48,210 nucleotides of DNA from Candidatus Hydrogenedentota bacterium (GTDB taxonomy: Bacteria; Hydrogenedentota; Hydrogenedentia; Hydrogenedentales; Hydrogenedentaceae), in contig JAOAHN010000108.1 of NCBI GenBank assembly GCA_026415215.1, positions 1-48,210 of the forward strand, given 5' to 3'. A program made the position numbers and the translations under genes. Positions 34,242-43,889 of this stretch are shown here, one piece after another. Numbering within the stretch: position 1 is the stretch's first letter; every line of letters begins with the position of its first letter. The notes under the pieces were generated by a model, which saw nothing but the letters and a program-made list of their open reading frames with translations, searched no databases and was not told the DNA's origin.

Positions 34242-35774
34242 TCAAATACTTCTAAAGTCAACAGAGCGGTACTGAACCGCTTCTGCAATATGAGAATCCA
34301 AAACACTATCGGAATTATCCAAGTCTGCAATAGTCCTTGCTACCTTGAGAACTTTATCATAGGCTCTCGCACTTAACCCCAATTTCTCTATAGCAACCAA
34401 CAGAAGTTTTTTGGCACTTTCCGAAAGTTTGCAAAATCTTTTCAACTGCTTGCTATCAAGATGTGCATTAAGTAGAGTAGTCCTACCAAATCTATTAGCC
34501 TGCCTTCCTCTGGCTTCTTGAACATGATTACGAATCATTGTACTATTGGGACCCACTGTTCCCTCACGCGATAAATCTTCGAAAGAAAGAGCAGGAACTT
34601 CTATATGTAAATCTATTCTATCTAATAGGGGTCCTGAAACCTTGTTGAGGTATCTTTGTATCTCCCCTGGCGAACATCTACAACTCTTTTTCGGATCCGT
34701 TCTACATCCGCAGGGACAAGGATTCATAGCCGATACCATTATAAACCTACTTGGTAAAGTAACCGCGTAGTTTGCCCTTCTTATGTGTACAAATCCCTCC
34801 TCCAACGGCTGACGAAGCACCTCAAGCGTTGCTCTGCTGAATTCCGGAAGTTCATCCAAAAATAACACTCCATTGTGAGCTAAACTCACTTCTCCCGGCT
34901 GAAAACTAACGCCCCCACCTACCATAGCTACTGTAGAAGTAGTATGATGTGGAGACCTAAAAGGCCTCGTGCGAACCAACCCATTACTCTGTCCCCGCCG
35001 AGAAACTACACTATAAATTTGTGTAGTCTCAAGTGCTTCTTCAAAACTCATCTCGGGTAAAATGCCAGGAAGCCTCGAAGCAAGCATTGTTTTCCCCGTG
35101 CCGGGCGGACCTATCATTAACACATTATGGCCTCCCGCAGCGGAAATAGTTAGAGCTCGCTTCACATGTGCCTGACCTTTAACATCCTCAAAATCAGGGA
35201 TAGACGGAGAATCCTTTAGAAATCTTTCCGTGTAATCGGTTTTATATGGCATAAATTTTTGGGGATTTAGAAGATAATTTACAGCATCATTAAGCGTAGA
35301 TACAGGTATAACATCTACATCGTGCACTAAGCCTGCTTCTTCCGCATTACACTGTGGAACAATTAATATTTTCACACCAGTTTTACGAGCTAAAATAGCC
35401 ATTGCAAGTGTACCTGGAACATGTCTAATTGAGCCATCTAAAGCCAACTCCCCAGCTATCATCACTTTTGAGATATCCAACTTAGTCAAAACCAAACTAC
35501 CAGCCAGAAGTACTCCCATAGCAATGGGTAAATCGAGATAACTACCTTCCTTCCTTACATCCGCAGGTGCTAAGTTAACCACTACTCGTCCCCGAGGAAA
35601 TGTAAAACCTGAGTTACGAAGTGCAGTTGTTATTCGCTCTCTACTTTCTTTTACTGCGGTATCTGCTAACCCTACTACCTCCGTTTCGTTTTTTCCTCCC
35701 GCTATATCTACTTCTACCACAAGAGGAAAAGCCTCTATCCCGAGGATAAAAGCAGACTGAACCCTCGCTAACAT
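34242..35774 (-). CDS. YifB/ComM family Mg-chelatase-like AAA+ ATPase
   Basis: The 510-residue protein has an N-terminal Lon-protease-like ChlI domain (1-170), then a AAA+ module with Walker A G-P-P-G-T-G-K-T and Walker B L-F-L-D-E-L-P-E. The family's N-P-C-P-C-G zinc-type motif follows, then a C-terminal helical domain. ComM, the studied member, is a hexameric helicase that drives branch migration during integration of transformed DNA. The gene has its own strong promoter (35828-35856). No competence gene is nearby except the pseudopilin, which is probably unrelated. Confidence 0.93.
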   Translation of the reverse strand: MLARVQSAFILGIEAFPLVVEVDIAGGKNETEVVGLADTAVKESRERITTALRNSGFTFPRGRVVVNLAPADVRKEGSYLDLPIAMGVLLAGSLVLTKLDISKVMIAGELALDGSIRHVPGTLAMAILARKTGVKILIVPQCNAEEAGLVHDVDVIPVSTLNDAVNYLLNPQKFMPYKTDYTERFLKDSPSIPDFEDVKGQAHVKRALTISAAGGHNVLMIGPPGTGKTMLASRLPGILPEMSFEEALETTQIYSVVSRRGQSNGLVRTRPFRSPHHTTSTVAMVGGGVSFQPGEVSLAHNGVLFLDELPEFSRATLEVLRQPLEEGFVHIRRANYAVTLPSRFIMVSAMNPCPCGCRTDPKKSCRCSPGEIQRYLNKVSGPLLDRIDLHIEVPALSFEDLSREGTVGPNSTMIRNHVQEARGRQANRFGRTTLLNAHLDSKQLKRFCKLSESAKKLLLVAIEKLGLSARAYDKVLKVARTIADLDNSDSVLDSHIAEAVQYRSVDFRSI

Positions 35775-35827
35775 CTATAACTCCATTTGAACAAGTTACA
35801 ATTTTTCCCATCGCAAATAGGTGTTTT

Positions 35828-35856
35828 ATTATAGTTTTACAGTCGCCCTGTTTCAA
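35828..35856 (-). promoter_or_regulatory. Promoter of yifB
   Basis: On the minus strand TTGAAA (35856-35851) is 17 bases from a perfect TATAAT (35833-35828). The predicted RNA start is near 35821, about 47 bases upstream of the yifB ATG. No equally good plus-strand promoter was seen for the sulfatase. Confidence 0.65.
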
Positions 35857-35893
35857 ACTTTTTATAAAAGCATAGAAGATTAAAGGGTAAAAA

Positions 35894-37363
35894 ATGATTA
35901 GAAGAGATTTTTTAAAGGGAACTGTAGCTACAACAGTCTACTATCTCTTAAATAACAAAGGGTGGAGTAAAAACTCCATACAGGACAAAACCAATGTAGT
36001 ACTAATAATGTCCGACGAACATAATCCCTTGTATTCCTCTGTATATGGGCATCCTTTTGTGCAGACTCCAAACATGGAGAGGATGGCTCAGGATGGGGTT
36101 GTATTCGAAAATGCTTATTGCCCGTCGCCTTTGTGCCTACCAAGTAGAAGTTCTTTTATGAGTGGCTTATATCCACACGAACATCAATGTTACAGCAACT
36201 CAACTTTACTACTTGATGAATTCCCCGGGTATGGAGAAATGCTTTCTAAACAAGGAGTATATACCACCTACATAGGTAAAGCAGATGTGTACAAGAACAT
36301 CGAAGAAATGAAATTCAATGAAGTAATCCTCGGTTGGAATAGAAAAAAACCAGGAGATACATTCATATCCAGAAAGCCACTATGTATAAGGGAAGAATCT
36401 GACAAAAGGGAAAAGATGTGGGGGCCAATTCCTAATGCACACAAAGAAGACATAAATGTGATAGATACCGCGGTAAATTGGCTTAAACAAAAAGGGGGAG
36501 TTCTGACCCAACCATTCTTTTTAGCAGTGAATATCTCGGTCCCACATTTTCCCCTATATGCTCCGCCAGCTCTATGGGAGATATACAACGGGAAAGGAGA
36601 CTTGCCGAGATACGGGAAAGAACAACCTACCGCACACCATCCTTACTCAGTAGACTTACGAAGGTTTTTCCAAACCGACCTATATTTAACTCAAAATATT
36701 ATAGGCCTAAGACAGGGATATTATGCTTGTGTAACATTTACTGACCAACTGATAGGGAAAATACTCGATGCTCTCGAGGAGACAAAATTGAAACACCACA
36801 CAGTAGTAATATATACATCTGACCACGGGGAAATGCTCGGAAAATTCGGTTTGTGGTGGAAATGCTCCTTACTGGAGGACGCCAGCAGAATACCCTTGAT
36901 AGTAATGGGACCTGGTTTCGAAAAAAATAGGCGCGTTTATGCACCAGTCACCCTATTAGATGTGCAAGCTACACTATTCCGAACATTTAGCGTAGAAAGG
37001 CCTTCCTACTGGCATGGAGACCCACTTCAAGATATTCAGTATCAGGAACCGAATAGATTCATCTTTACTGAATATCACGGGCATGGAATCCGTGGAAGTT
37101 CATTCATGGTAAGAAAGGGTGAGTGGAAATTAATATGGAACTCAGATGCACCACATCAATTGTTTAACCTCGCTGAGGACCCAAATGAATTAAATAACCT
37201 TTTTCATCAGGAATCCAATGCGCCCATTATATACTGGGAACTCAAAGACTACTTGTTCTCTATTTGCGATCCAAGGGTGGAAACTCAACGAGCTGAGACC
37301 AAAATTTCAAAACAATTAGAATTGATAAAAAGTTCATATAATCAAAACTTTGTGAAAAACTAA
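35894..37363 (+). CDS. Exported Cys-type sulfatase
   Basis: This 489-residue type I sulfatase carries an N-terminal twin-arginine-like signal (I-R-R-D-F-L-K). The active-site signature is C81-L-P-S-R, where Cys must be changed to formylglycine by FGE or anSME; neither maturase is in the window. Metal ligands fit I-M-S-D-E-H (D41) and Y-T-S-D-H-G-E-M-L-G-K. It removes sulfate esters, probably from sulfated polysaccharides, in the periplasm or outside. The short C-terminus with N-L-A-E-D-P-N-E-L-N-N-L is typical. Its presence suggests access to sulfated algal or animal glycans. AAAGGG precedes the ATG. Confidence 0.9.
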   Translation: MIRRDFLKGTVATTVYYLLNNKGWSKNSIQDKTNVVLIMSDEHNPLYSSVYGHPFVQTPNMERMAQDGVVFENAYCPSPLCLPSRSSFMSGLYPHEHQCYSNSTLLLDEFPGYGEMLSKQGVYTTYIGKADVYKNIEEMKFNEVILGWNRKKPGDTFISRKPLCIREESDKREKMWGPIPNAHKEDINVIDTAVNWLKQKGGVLTQPFFLAVNISVPHFPLYAPPALWEIYNGKGDLPRYGKEQPTAHHPYSVDLRRFFQTDLYLTQNIIGLRQGYYACVTFTDQLIGKILDALEETKLKHHTVVIYTSDHGEMLGKFGLWWKCSLLEDASRIPLIVMGPGFEKNRRVYAPVTLLDVQATLFRTFSVERPSYWHGDPLQDIQYQEPNRFIFTEYHGHGIRGSSFMVRKGEWKLIWNSDAPHQLFNLAEDPNELNNLFHQESNAPIIYWELKDYLFSICDPRVETQRAETKISKQLELIKSSYNQNFVKN

Positions 37364-37482
37364 ATATTTAATATAACCAGGCTTCTTATATTCCAGTTCC
37401 TCAACCAAAAGGTTATATAATTGATATTCGACAAAAATCCTGATTATGTTAAACTTATAAGAAACAAGTAAGGTTGTGAGGA

Positions 37483-38730
37483 ATGGCTCCTGACCGGGAA
37501 CAACCATATCCACCCCTTAGAAATATTGAAGCATTCCCTATACACCACCAGGGACAAACACTTATTTGTCTTCACGACCCATTAGGCTATGTTCCTACAG
37601 AAATTACACTATCGCCTGCTGCTTTTTTTATAGCCGCATGCCTTGATGGTAATCATACACTTAGAGATATACAATTAGAATTCGCAAGAGAGTTTCAAGG
37701 TGCACTAATTCCAAGTGAAGAAATTGAAAGTATAGTAAACTTTCTTGACGAACACGGGTTCTTACTTAATGAAAGATTTCAAGAGATAAAGGATAAAGTA
37801 GAAAAAGAATTTCTTCAGCAAAAAGTGAGAATAGCATACCATGCGGGCCAGTCTTATTCTTCTGCTCGACACGAGTTAGGAGCATTTTTAGGCTCAATAT
37901 TTAATCGGGAAGGTGGTCCAGGACCACTTCCAGTCCAACAAGAAACAATCTCTTTAAATATAGTAGGGCTTGTTGCTCCACATATCGACTTCAACCGAGG
38001 TGCACTTGGTTATGCCCATGCATACTATAAACTTTATCAAAGCCAGAAGCCAGATACCGCGATAATCTTTGGAGTTAGCCATCACGGAGGAGAAACTCCA
38101 TACATTATGACCCGAAAACACTTCAGCACTCCCCTCGGAACCCTATTGACAAATCAAGAATGTATAGACTTTATAACATCGCGAATAAATTTTAACCCAT
38201 TTCAGAGTGAAATAATGCATAGGATGGAACATTCCATAGAATTTCAGGTTCTAATGCTAAACTATTTATTTGGCACAGATGTAAAAATTGTTCCTATCTT
38301 ATGTTCCTCAATTGAAGAAGAGAAAACCTCATTACCAATAGAAATATCCCAAGTAAAGGATTTCCTGAATGCGTGCAAAGAGTATATCTTGCAATCAGAT
38401 GAACGCATATTAGTCATCGCGGGTGCAGACCTTGCTCATGTAGGTAGAAGATTCGGAGATACATTCTCTATAACCCCAACAATTTGTGAAAATGTAAAAA
38501 TAAGGGATACTGAAGATTTGATATTTGTTACAGAAATAAACCCTGAGGGATTTTACCGCTCCGTAAATAAAGATCATAACAAACGCCGGGTGTGCGGTTT
38601 ATTTGCTGTTTACTCACTATTGGAAATCCTTAAAGGCACCGCAAGTAAAGGAGAATTGCTTTACTATGGTCAAGCCCCTGATCCACTGGGAGGCATCGTA
38701 TCCTTTGCTAGCGTCGCTTTCTACACTTAG
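37483..38730 (+). CDS. MEMO-family protein (AmmeMemoRadiSam system B) with N-terminal winged-helix-like domain
   Basis: Residues about 20-110 look like a PqqD/winged-helix domain (L-S-P-A-A-F-F-I-A-A-C-L-D-G, then a helix ending F-L-D-E-H-G-F-L-L). Residues about 155-415 are a MEMO domain with metal-site marks A-P-H-I-D-F-N-R-G, G-V-S-H-H-G-G, M-E-H-S-I-E-F-Q, G-A-D-L-A-H-V-G and V-C-G-L-F-A. MEMO proteins are related to class III extradiol dioxygenases. In bacteria they usually accompany an AMMECR1 protein and a radical-SAM protein, both missing here. The biochemical role of the system is unknown. PqqD-like domains present peptides to radical-SAM enzymes, so the fusion would fit substrate delivery. 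Confidence 0.85.
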   Translation: MAPDREQPYPPLRNIEAFPIHHQGQTLICLHDPLGYVPTEITLSPAAFFIAACLDGNHTLRDIQLEFAREFQGALIPSEEIESIVNFLDEHGFLLNERFQEIKDKVEKEFLQQKVRIAYHAGQSYSSARHELGAFLGSIFNREGGPGPLPVQQETISLNIVGLVAPHIDFNRGALGYAHAYYKLYQSQKPDTAIIFGVSHHGGETPYIMTRKHFSTPLGTLLTNQECIDFITSRINFNPFQSEIMHRMEHSIEFQVLMLNYLFGTDVKIVPILCSSIEEEKTSLPIEISQVKDFLNACKEYILQSDERILVIAGADLAHVGRRFGDTFSITPTICENVKIRDTEDLIFVTEINPEGFYRSVNKDHNKRRVCGLFAVYSLLEILKGTASKGELLYYGQAPDPLGGIVSFASVAFYT

Positions 38731-38773
38731 ACTATTTCAGGTTCGTTTCTCTCTAACAGAAAAATTCCTTGTT

Positions 38774-38802
38774 TTGAGAGGATTGTAATTTTTTGATATA
38801 AT
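38774..38802 (+). promoter_or_regulatory. Promoter of the small Cys/His membrane-protein gene
   Basis: TTGAGA (38774-38779) is 17 bases from a perfect TATAAT (38797-38802). The RNA should start near 38809, which excludes the ATG at 38801 as a start and favours ATG 38834. Confidence 0.65.
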
Positions 38803-38833
38803 GGTATTACATAGTATTACAGAGCAAGATTGT

Positions 38834-39160
38834 ATGCCCACTAAAAAATTCAAATATTTAGCCATTAGAGTTACATATATAAACTTTATCTTCACTTTGC
38901 TTCTCTTTTCTTTGGCTTTCCACTTCCACTTTTCAGAGCACCACTTCTCTTGCGAAGACACTCAAAAAGGTATTAAGCAATCTCAAGATTTTTGTTTAGT
39001 ATGTATTGTCTTCACTATTTCATCTCTATTCCATCCCTCATTTAATACCACACTCTTATTAGAAATTTTGCCTATTGTAGATAGTGCCATTCCATTCCCA
39101 TTTACCTTTGAATTGCATACACCCATATCATATCGAGCCCCTCCTTCAAATGTTATGTAA
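38834..39160 (+). CDS. Small Cys/His-rich membrane protein, unknown
   Basis: I do not recognise a named family. From ATG 38834 the product is 108 residues: a basic start, a membrane helix (about 12-29), then H-F-H-F-S-E-H-H-F-S-C and F-C-L-V-C. A second hydrophobic stretch follows, then a tail ending Y-R-A-P-P-S. The H-x-H, C-x-x-C and terminal R-A-P-P-S layout resembles small DUF2946-like envelope proteins found near metal-handling genes, so metal binding is plausible. The longer ORF from 38801 is rejected because that ATG lies in the -10 box. No strong ribosome site is visible, so confidence is moderate. Confidence 0.55.
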   Translation: MPTKKFKYLAIRVTYINFIFTLLLFSLAFHFHFSEHHFSCEDTQKGIKQSQDFCLVCIVFTISSLFHPSFNTTLLLEILPIVDSAIPFPFTFELHTPISYRAPPSNVM

Positions 39161-39247
39161 TAAATACTTAAATCCAATTCATAGTTAGTCCTCTTTTCCT
39201 CCTATAAATGTTCATTAACCTATATCCAACCAAGAGAGGGGCATAAA

Positions 39248-40225
39248 ATGAAAAAATTAGGTTTTACTTTGATAGAGTTATTAGTCGTTATAGCAATAAT
39301 TGGAATCCTCGCAGCAATATTACTTCCTGCTTTAGCTCGCGCGAGAGAGTCGGCAAGAAGATCCTCCTGTGCTAATAATCTTAAACAAGTCAGTTTAGCC
39401 CTGAAAATGTATGCAAATGAGGCTAAGGGAGAGCGGTTTCCTCCAATAAAATCTACCAACTGTGATGATTCTCCTACAATAGGGCTCGCCACAATCATTG
39501 ATATAGAATCGGTATACCCGGAGTATATAAATGATTTCCAAGTGCTTGTATGCCCAAGTTCACCGGAAGCAGGTCCCGCTTTGCGTATATGGGATGAGGG
39601 GAACACTCCTGCTACTACTTATAAAGAAGCATTAGAACAAGGACGGATGATACTAAACGGAATTGATGTGCATAGGAATGGAAGAATAGAGCCGTGTGAA
39701 GTATATGAACATCCCTATGTTTACTTTGGATGGGCACTCAACCCCACCTGGTTCCAGTCCGACGCAGATTTCGAATTCTTCGAGATTGCTATTGAGGAAT
39801 TAGTAGAAGAACTTACGAACCAAGCAAATACACCTATACAGTGCAAACAAATTGCAGATAGTGATTGGGAATTCCCACCAGACCCCACAGGTAATTCTAT
39901 ATTAGCAACCAATAGAAAGGCTTATCGTCTCAAAGAAGGCATTGAGCGTTTTCTAATAACAGATATAAATGATTCTTCTGCAATAAATCTTGCCCAGTCT
40001 AATATTCCTATTATGTGGGATGAGATATCAGGTGATGACCCATCCCACTTTAATCATGCCCCGGGCGGATGTAATGTGCTTTATATGGACGGACATGTGG
40101 AATTCTTACAGTTCGTATCCCAACCTAATTCACAGTTCAATAAAGGTAACGAATTCCCTGTAAACGCTGGGGGAATTATTATTCACGAAGCATCCCATCA
40201 CGGACACGACCATTATCACCCGTAA
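39248..40225 (+). CDS. Type II-like pseudopilin with C-terminal DG-H box
   Basis: The N-terminus [15 protein letters not shown] is a prepilin peptidase site (cleavage after G, methylated F, E5), with the hydrophobic helix continuing to about residue 30. The C-terminal box [17 protein letters not shown] belongs to the H-X9-DG secretion-type proteins abundant in PVC-like bacteria; here the spacing is ten residues, not nine. The last residues are His-rich ([13 protein letters not shown]). Such proteins are numerous and mostly of unknown role, perhaps forming short pseudopili. GAGAGGGG precedes the ATG. It probably forms its own transcript. Confidence 0.88.
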   Translation: MKKLGFTLIELLVVIAIIGILAAILLPALARARESARRSSCANNLKQVSLALKMYANEAKGERFPPIKSTNCDDSPTIGLATIIDIESVYPEYINDFQVLVCPSSPEAGPALRIWDEGNTPATTYKEALEQGRMILNGIDVHRNGRIEPCEVYEHPYVYFGWALNPTWFQSDADFEFFEIAIEELVEELTNQANTPIQCKQIADSDWEFPPDPTGNSILATNRKAYRLKEGIERFLITDINDSSAINLAQSNIPIMWDEISGDDPSHFNHAPGGCNVLYMDGHVEFLQFVSQPNSQFNKGNEFPVNAGGIIIHEASHHGHDHYHP

Positions 40226-40254
40226 TAAACTCAACGCAAAGAACCGAAATAAAA

Positions 40255-41715
40255 TTAGTTAACCCAGTCCGTAAGTTTTATCTTTGTATATGGGCGACGC
40301 GTCGCAGTAAGAGGGGGATTATTCCCTGCATTCGAGATATAGACTTCAAAGTTTTTAGGGTCGAAAACACAAGAATGGAGAGTATCTCCGTTATAAACCG
40401 GTCCATTTGCGAGTAGTTCCAAGATTGTCTGTATCATAAAGGGTTCTTTTCCATCCCTTGCTTGGAATTGTTTACCTATCCAATCATAACGCTGATAAGT
40501 ATTGTGATTAGTAAATATACCGATGATAAGCCTGAACTGTTCCCAATTCTCAACCTTCAATGGTGGTTTTAGTAAAGGTCCGACCCGTTTAGCGAGTGAA
40601 ACTAACCCCTCCTTGCTTACTGGATGGTTCGTTCTTCTAATCATATTTGGCAAACTGTAATGTTTTGTCTCTTCACTTTCCTTAGGATCACTCTCAACAT
40701 ACACATTCTTTATAACCGGGTCCGATTCAATCGCACGGGCAGAATTCGTCTTGATGTCACAAATCATATAATTCCAACCAGTGCCTTCAGGTCCGTTTAT
40801 TACCACATCTACTGCTTTCTCAATAGTATCTTGTTCCAAAACCATTCTCACAGTTACAAAGCATGGCCTCCCATCGAAAGTACTATTGGCGGTGGGAAGA
40901 GTAGCTTGTCCAACGGTTATTCCTGCCATATTCATCCCTGTGAGACTGCCTATTCCTCCTGCCCAACCAAGAAGTAAATATGGTTTAACATCTTTTGGAA
41001 TATACACAAATACAACCGCATCATCTTGAGCGTCTCTTCTGATGCTCCAGTCTAAATTCCTACCGTGAAGAATCCTTCCATCTTCTGTCCACTTCCCCCA
41101 AAGAGCTATATTTGTGCACTGTGGAGTAGAGTTTCCCTGCGGATTCTCAAAATGAGTATGAACACTCGGAGAATCCGGAGTAAAACCAACTTGACCACTT
41201 TCGGGGGGAGTATTAGGGGGAAAATGCAGTATCTCCGCCACCGTCGAACCAACTAATAATTCATCCAGAGTAATATCCCCTATCCCAGCTCTTTTGAGTC
41301 CATCTATGATTCCTTTTGCTTCTTCAAGATATTTCTTAGGTATATGCTTAACCATCCGTGCAGATTGTGCATAAACATATTCAGAAGTATATCCCCTATC
41401 CCACAATGCCTTCTTAAGATAACCTTCCTTAATAACATGTCTTATATGAGATGCCAACAATCTCCCGTGTTGAAAACCCATGTCATAATAATCACCTTTC
41501 AAAACACATAATTTAAGTTCTCCTACCTGATACAGAGAACCTTCACCTTCACTATCCAACTTATTTATAACCGGACTTTCAATTATCTGGGGTGTAAACC
41601 ATTGGGAAGTTACTTCATTAGATTCTCCTGCGAAAAGAACAGAACTAATTGAGACTACCAACCAAACTACAATAAAAAAGAGATTTTCCCTCTTAACCCT
41701 CTTAGAAACTACCAT
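40255..41715 (-). CDS. Secreted C45-type Ntn hydrolase (acyltransferase family)
   Basis: The 486-residue protein has a signal peptide (about 11-30) and a family C45 core. C200 in P-Q-C-T-N-I-A-L is the predicted N-terminal nucleophile exposed by self-cleavage. The family's H-G-R-N-L-D-W follows, then G-W-A-G-G-I-G-S-L-T-G-M-N and a C-terminal N-H-N-T-Y region. C45 enzymes include isopenicillin N acyltransferase and many uncharacterised amidases and acyltransferases. Upstream of C200 is a helical propeptide-like region with G-F-Q-H-G. An exported amidase acting on acylated amines or peptides is a reasonable guess. It may be in the same transcript as GH5, but 214 bases separate them. Confidence 0.82.
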   Translation of the reverse strand: MVVSKRVKRENLFFIVVWLVVSISSVLFAGESNEVTSQWFTPQIIESPVINKLDSEGEGSLYQVGELKLCVLKGDYYDMGFQHGRLLASHIRHVIKEGYLKKALWDRGYTSEYVYAQSARMVKHIPKKYLEEAKGIIDGLKRAGIGDITLDELLVGSTVAEILHFPPNTPPESGQVGFTPDSPSVHTHFENPQGNSTPQCTNIALWGKWTEDGRILHGRNLDWSIRRDAQDDAVVFVYIPKDVKPYLLLGWAGGIGSLTGMNMAGITVGQATLPTANSTFDGRPCFVTVRMVLEQDTIEKAVDVVINGPEGTGWNYMICDIKTNSARAIESDPVIKNVYVESDPKESEETKHYSLPNMIRRTNHPVSKEGLVSLAKRVGPLLKPPLKVENWEQFRLIIGIFTNHNTYQRYDWIGKQFQARDGKEPFMIQTILELLANGPVYNGDTLHSCVFDPKNFEVYISNAGNNPPLTATRRPYTKIKLTDWVN

Positions 41716-41929
41716 GAGTATTCTCCTCTCTCATACAGATTCTAAACTACAAAACTTCCTTTCTGTGAACTACTTCAATAGACCCTGTAACCAAACACAT
41801 AGTTTCTTATTCTATTTCAGACTTGTCTCTGGGGAAATATATCTTTTGCTCTCAGTTGTGCTAATTTATGAACTAACTTAACTCAATAGAGGAACAAAAT
41901 ACTTACTTCACTGGATGATAGGAGAATTT

Positions 41930-43204
41930 TTATTTGGTAAGGTAAGCCTGCCAGCCTTTCCAACTCATAACATACTTACCCAGGTCCTCACTTACTGCAC
42001 TATATGTCTGTCCACTTACATCTCTCAAATCCCATACCCAAAACAAGTCACCTATATAGCCCATCATATAAGCCTGTGTCAACATCTCTATCAACATCCT
42101 CTTTGACTCCTCAATGCTCAAAGGGGGAAAAACTCCGTATTCTCCTACAATCACAGGCTTCTTAACTAATCCATGCTCATGACATTCAGCTCTAACTTTC
42201 GAAGTGCCATCCCAAGGATATATGTGTATATCAATGAAATCTAACAGACACTCTTCTCCCCCAAGAACTGAAGGACGCGGTGGCATTCGTGGGTCCTTAC
42301 CATCATGAGGTAGACCCGCAGTAGGACTTCTTCCCGCAGAATCACTTGTCCACATTCCAACCGTCACGAGGGAATCGGGCACTATCTCCTTTATCGCTTT
42401 AGCAAGTTGATTAGCCCAGTGGAGGATAGCCATATCGTAAATCTTCTGTCTATTCTCTGGGGTATCATTTTTTAAAGTAATTCCATTGGGAAGTTTAACA
42501 GTAGATTCAAAATCTTTGAATGGACCATTGTCTACCTTTACATAGACTTCATTTTGCAACTCCCAAGCAAGGACACCATTGATTAAATTTTCATCTCTCT
42601 CTTTAATCTTCTCGATAAATCTTTTTATTGCTTTAGCTTTTGCTTCTATTAATGACTCCCAAAAGAACTGCCTGTTATACCCCTCAGCCAGGGGTAAATC
42701 TTTCTCTCCATATTTAATGTGAAGTTCTTGGGCGACACCACTAAAGTAACCATACTTAGGATATTCATCAAATATAGGAATAACATATACTTTATACTTG
42801 TTAGCTTTCTTCAGGAAATCCAAAAAATTTTCCAGATACCTTGGATTTATAGCATCATCTTCACCCATTCCGAATGCACCGTGTTCATTCTGAACCCCCC
42901 AAGCCCATACCCTTATCACATTGGCACCCCATTCACTCATCTTTTGTAGCACAGATTCTATTTCTTCAGGATTGTAGATGTTAGTATTGAATAAGGCATG
43001 CCAGCCTGAGGTTTTATGCTCAAGAACAACATGATTAAACCCTCTCGGAACAATCAGTTCTCCATCCTCTGTGCAAAAAACGGTTTTCCCTCCTTTTTCT
43101 CTGAGGAATATCCGTGGTAAGTAATATACATCGGCAAAGCTAAATAGAGTAGTGAATATTACTAAGGACCATATACCTACATTTAGCAACTTATTATAGA
43201 ACAC
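41930..43204 (-). CDS. Secreted GH5-family glycosidase
   Basis: A signal peptide (about 1-24) is followed by a GH5 TIM barrel. G-A-N-V-I-R-V-W (residues 93-100) is the early strand. E219 in W-E-L-Q-N-E is the acid/base and E355 in V-I-V-G-E-Y-G the nucleophile. The 424 residues fit mannanase- or cellulase-like members, and the substrate is not clear. It starts with GTG, whose position is fixed by the signal peptide. The start overlaps the end of the anti-sigma gene by 11 bases, so it is translationally coupled to the sigma/anti-sigma pair. Confidence 0.87.
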   Translation of the reverse strand: MFYNKLLNVGIWSLVIFTTLFSFADVYYLPRIFLREKGGKTVFCTEDGELIVPRGFNHVVLEHKTSGWHALFNTNIYNPEEIESVLQKMSEWGANVIRVWAWGVQNEHGAFGMGEDDAINPRYLENFLDFLKKANKYKVYVIPIFDEYPKYGYFSGVAQELHIKYGEKDLPLAEGYNRQFFWESLIEAKAKAIKRFIEKIKERDENLINGVLAWELQNEVYVKVDNGPFKDFESTVKLPNGITLKNDTPENRQKIYDMAILHWANQLAKAIKEIVPDSLVTVGMWTSDSAGRSPTAGLPHDGKDPRMPPRPSVLGGEECLLDFIDIHIYPWDGTSKVRAECHEHGLVKKPVIVGEYGVFPPLSIEESKRMLIEMLTQAYMMGYIGDLFWVWDLRDVSGQTYSAVSEDLGKYVMSWKGWQAYLTK

Positions 43205-43889
43205 TTTCTTTATATATACTCTTTAGTAATTCTATTTTCTCTCTCATATTATCCCTTATCAGCCTTTTAATCCGCTCATCTTCGGGATACTTTTTGAGAG
43301 CCTTACGAGCCTTCTCAATCTCTTCATCAAGAAGAGATACCATTTTAAGGTAGGGATATGTTTTTATATCTGGATCCCTTAGAATAGACATAATTGCAGG
43401 ACTCAAAATTTCAATTTGGTGCCATAAGGATGATACCTCTGTATTAGCTATCTCTTTCTGAAAGCCTACTTTGGTATCAAGCAATTGAGACATTTCTCTC
43501 TTTTGAATACTTATTCCATCTACAAAAGAAGAATAGGGTTTCAAATAAAACTCTACAAAAGCATAGTAACCAACTATCCACCAGACAAGAAAGCAACAAA
43601 TACCAGTAATTATGGGACGACGATATTGAAAGGTGCTTTTCTCAAATTTCCTTTTCTGAGCTACTTTTTTTGCCTCTCTTAAGATCTCGTGCGCAAGTTC
43701 TTCAGGAGGTTCAGCGGACACTTCGGTGTTGAAAAACCTGAGGGAAGTTTTGATAGCTTCTACCTCTTGCTTACACTGGTTACACTTAACTACATGCCTG
43801 CCAATACCAGAATATATAGGTCCCTTCCCTTCTAAAACACTTTCTGCATATAATATAAGCTGGGCTCTCGTAGGATGCTTAGGAAACAT
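43194..43889 (-). CDS. Membrane anti-sigma factor with zinc-finger-like N-terminus
   Basis: The 231-residue protein has an N-terminal H32-x3-C36-x2-C39 motif (anti-sigma zinc-binding signature), one central membrane helix (about 92-115) and a C-terminal helical, coiled-coil-like periplasmic region. It is located directly downstream of an ECF sigma gene. It should hold that sigma factor at the membrane until an envelope signal releases it. The domain order fits a regulated-proteolysis type anti-sigma. The next gene, a GH5 enzyme, overlaps its stop. Confidence 0.82.
   Translation of the reverse strand: MFPKHPTRAQLILYAESVLEGKGPIYSGIGRHVVKCNQCKQEVEAIKTSLRFFNTEVSAEPPEELAHEILREAKKVAQKRKFEKSTFQYRRPIITGICCFLVWWIVGYYAFVEFYLKPYSSFVDGISIQKREMSQLLDTKVGFQKEIANTEVSSLWHQIEILSPAIMSILRDPDIKTYPYLKMVSLLDEEIEKARKALKKYPEDERIKRLIRDNMREKIELLKSIYKESVL

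Noticed and set aside
38801-38833. ATG at 38801 as start of the small membrane protein
   Set aside because: It lies inside the TATAAT -10 box of a good promoter; the transcript would begin after it.
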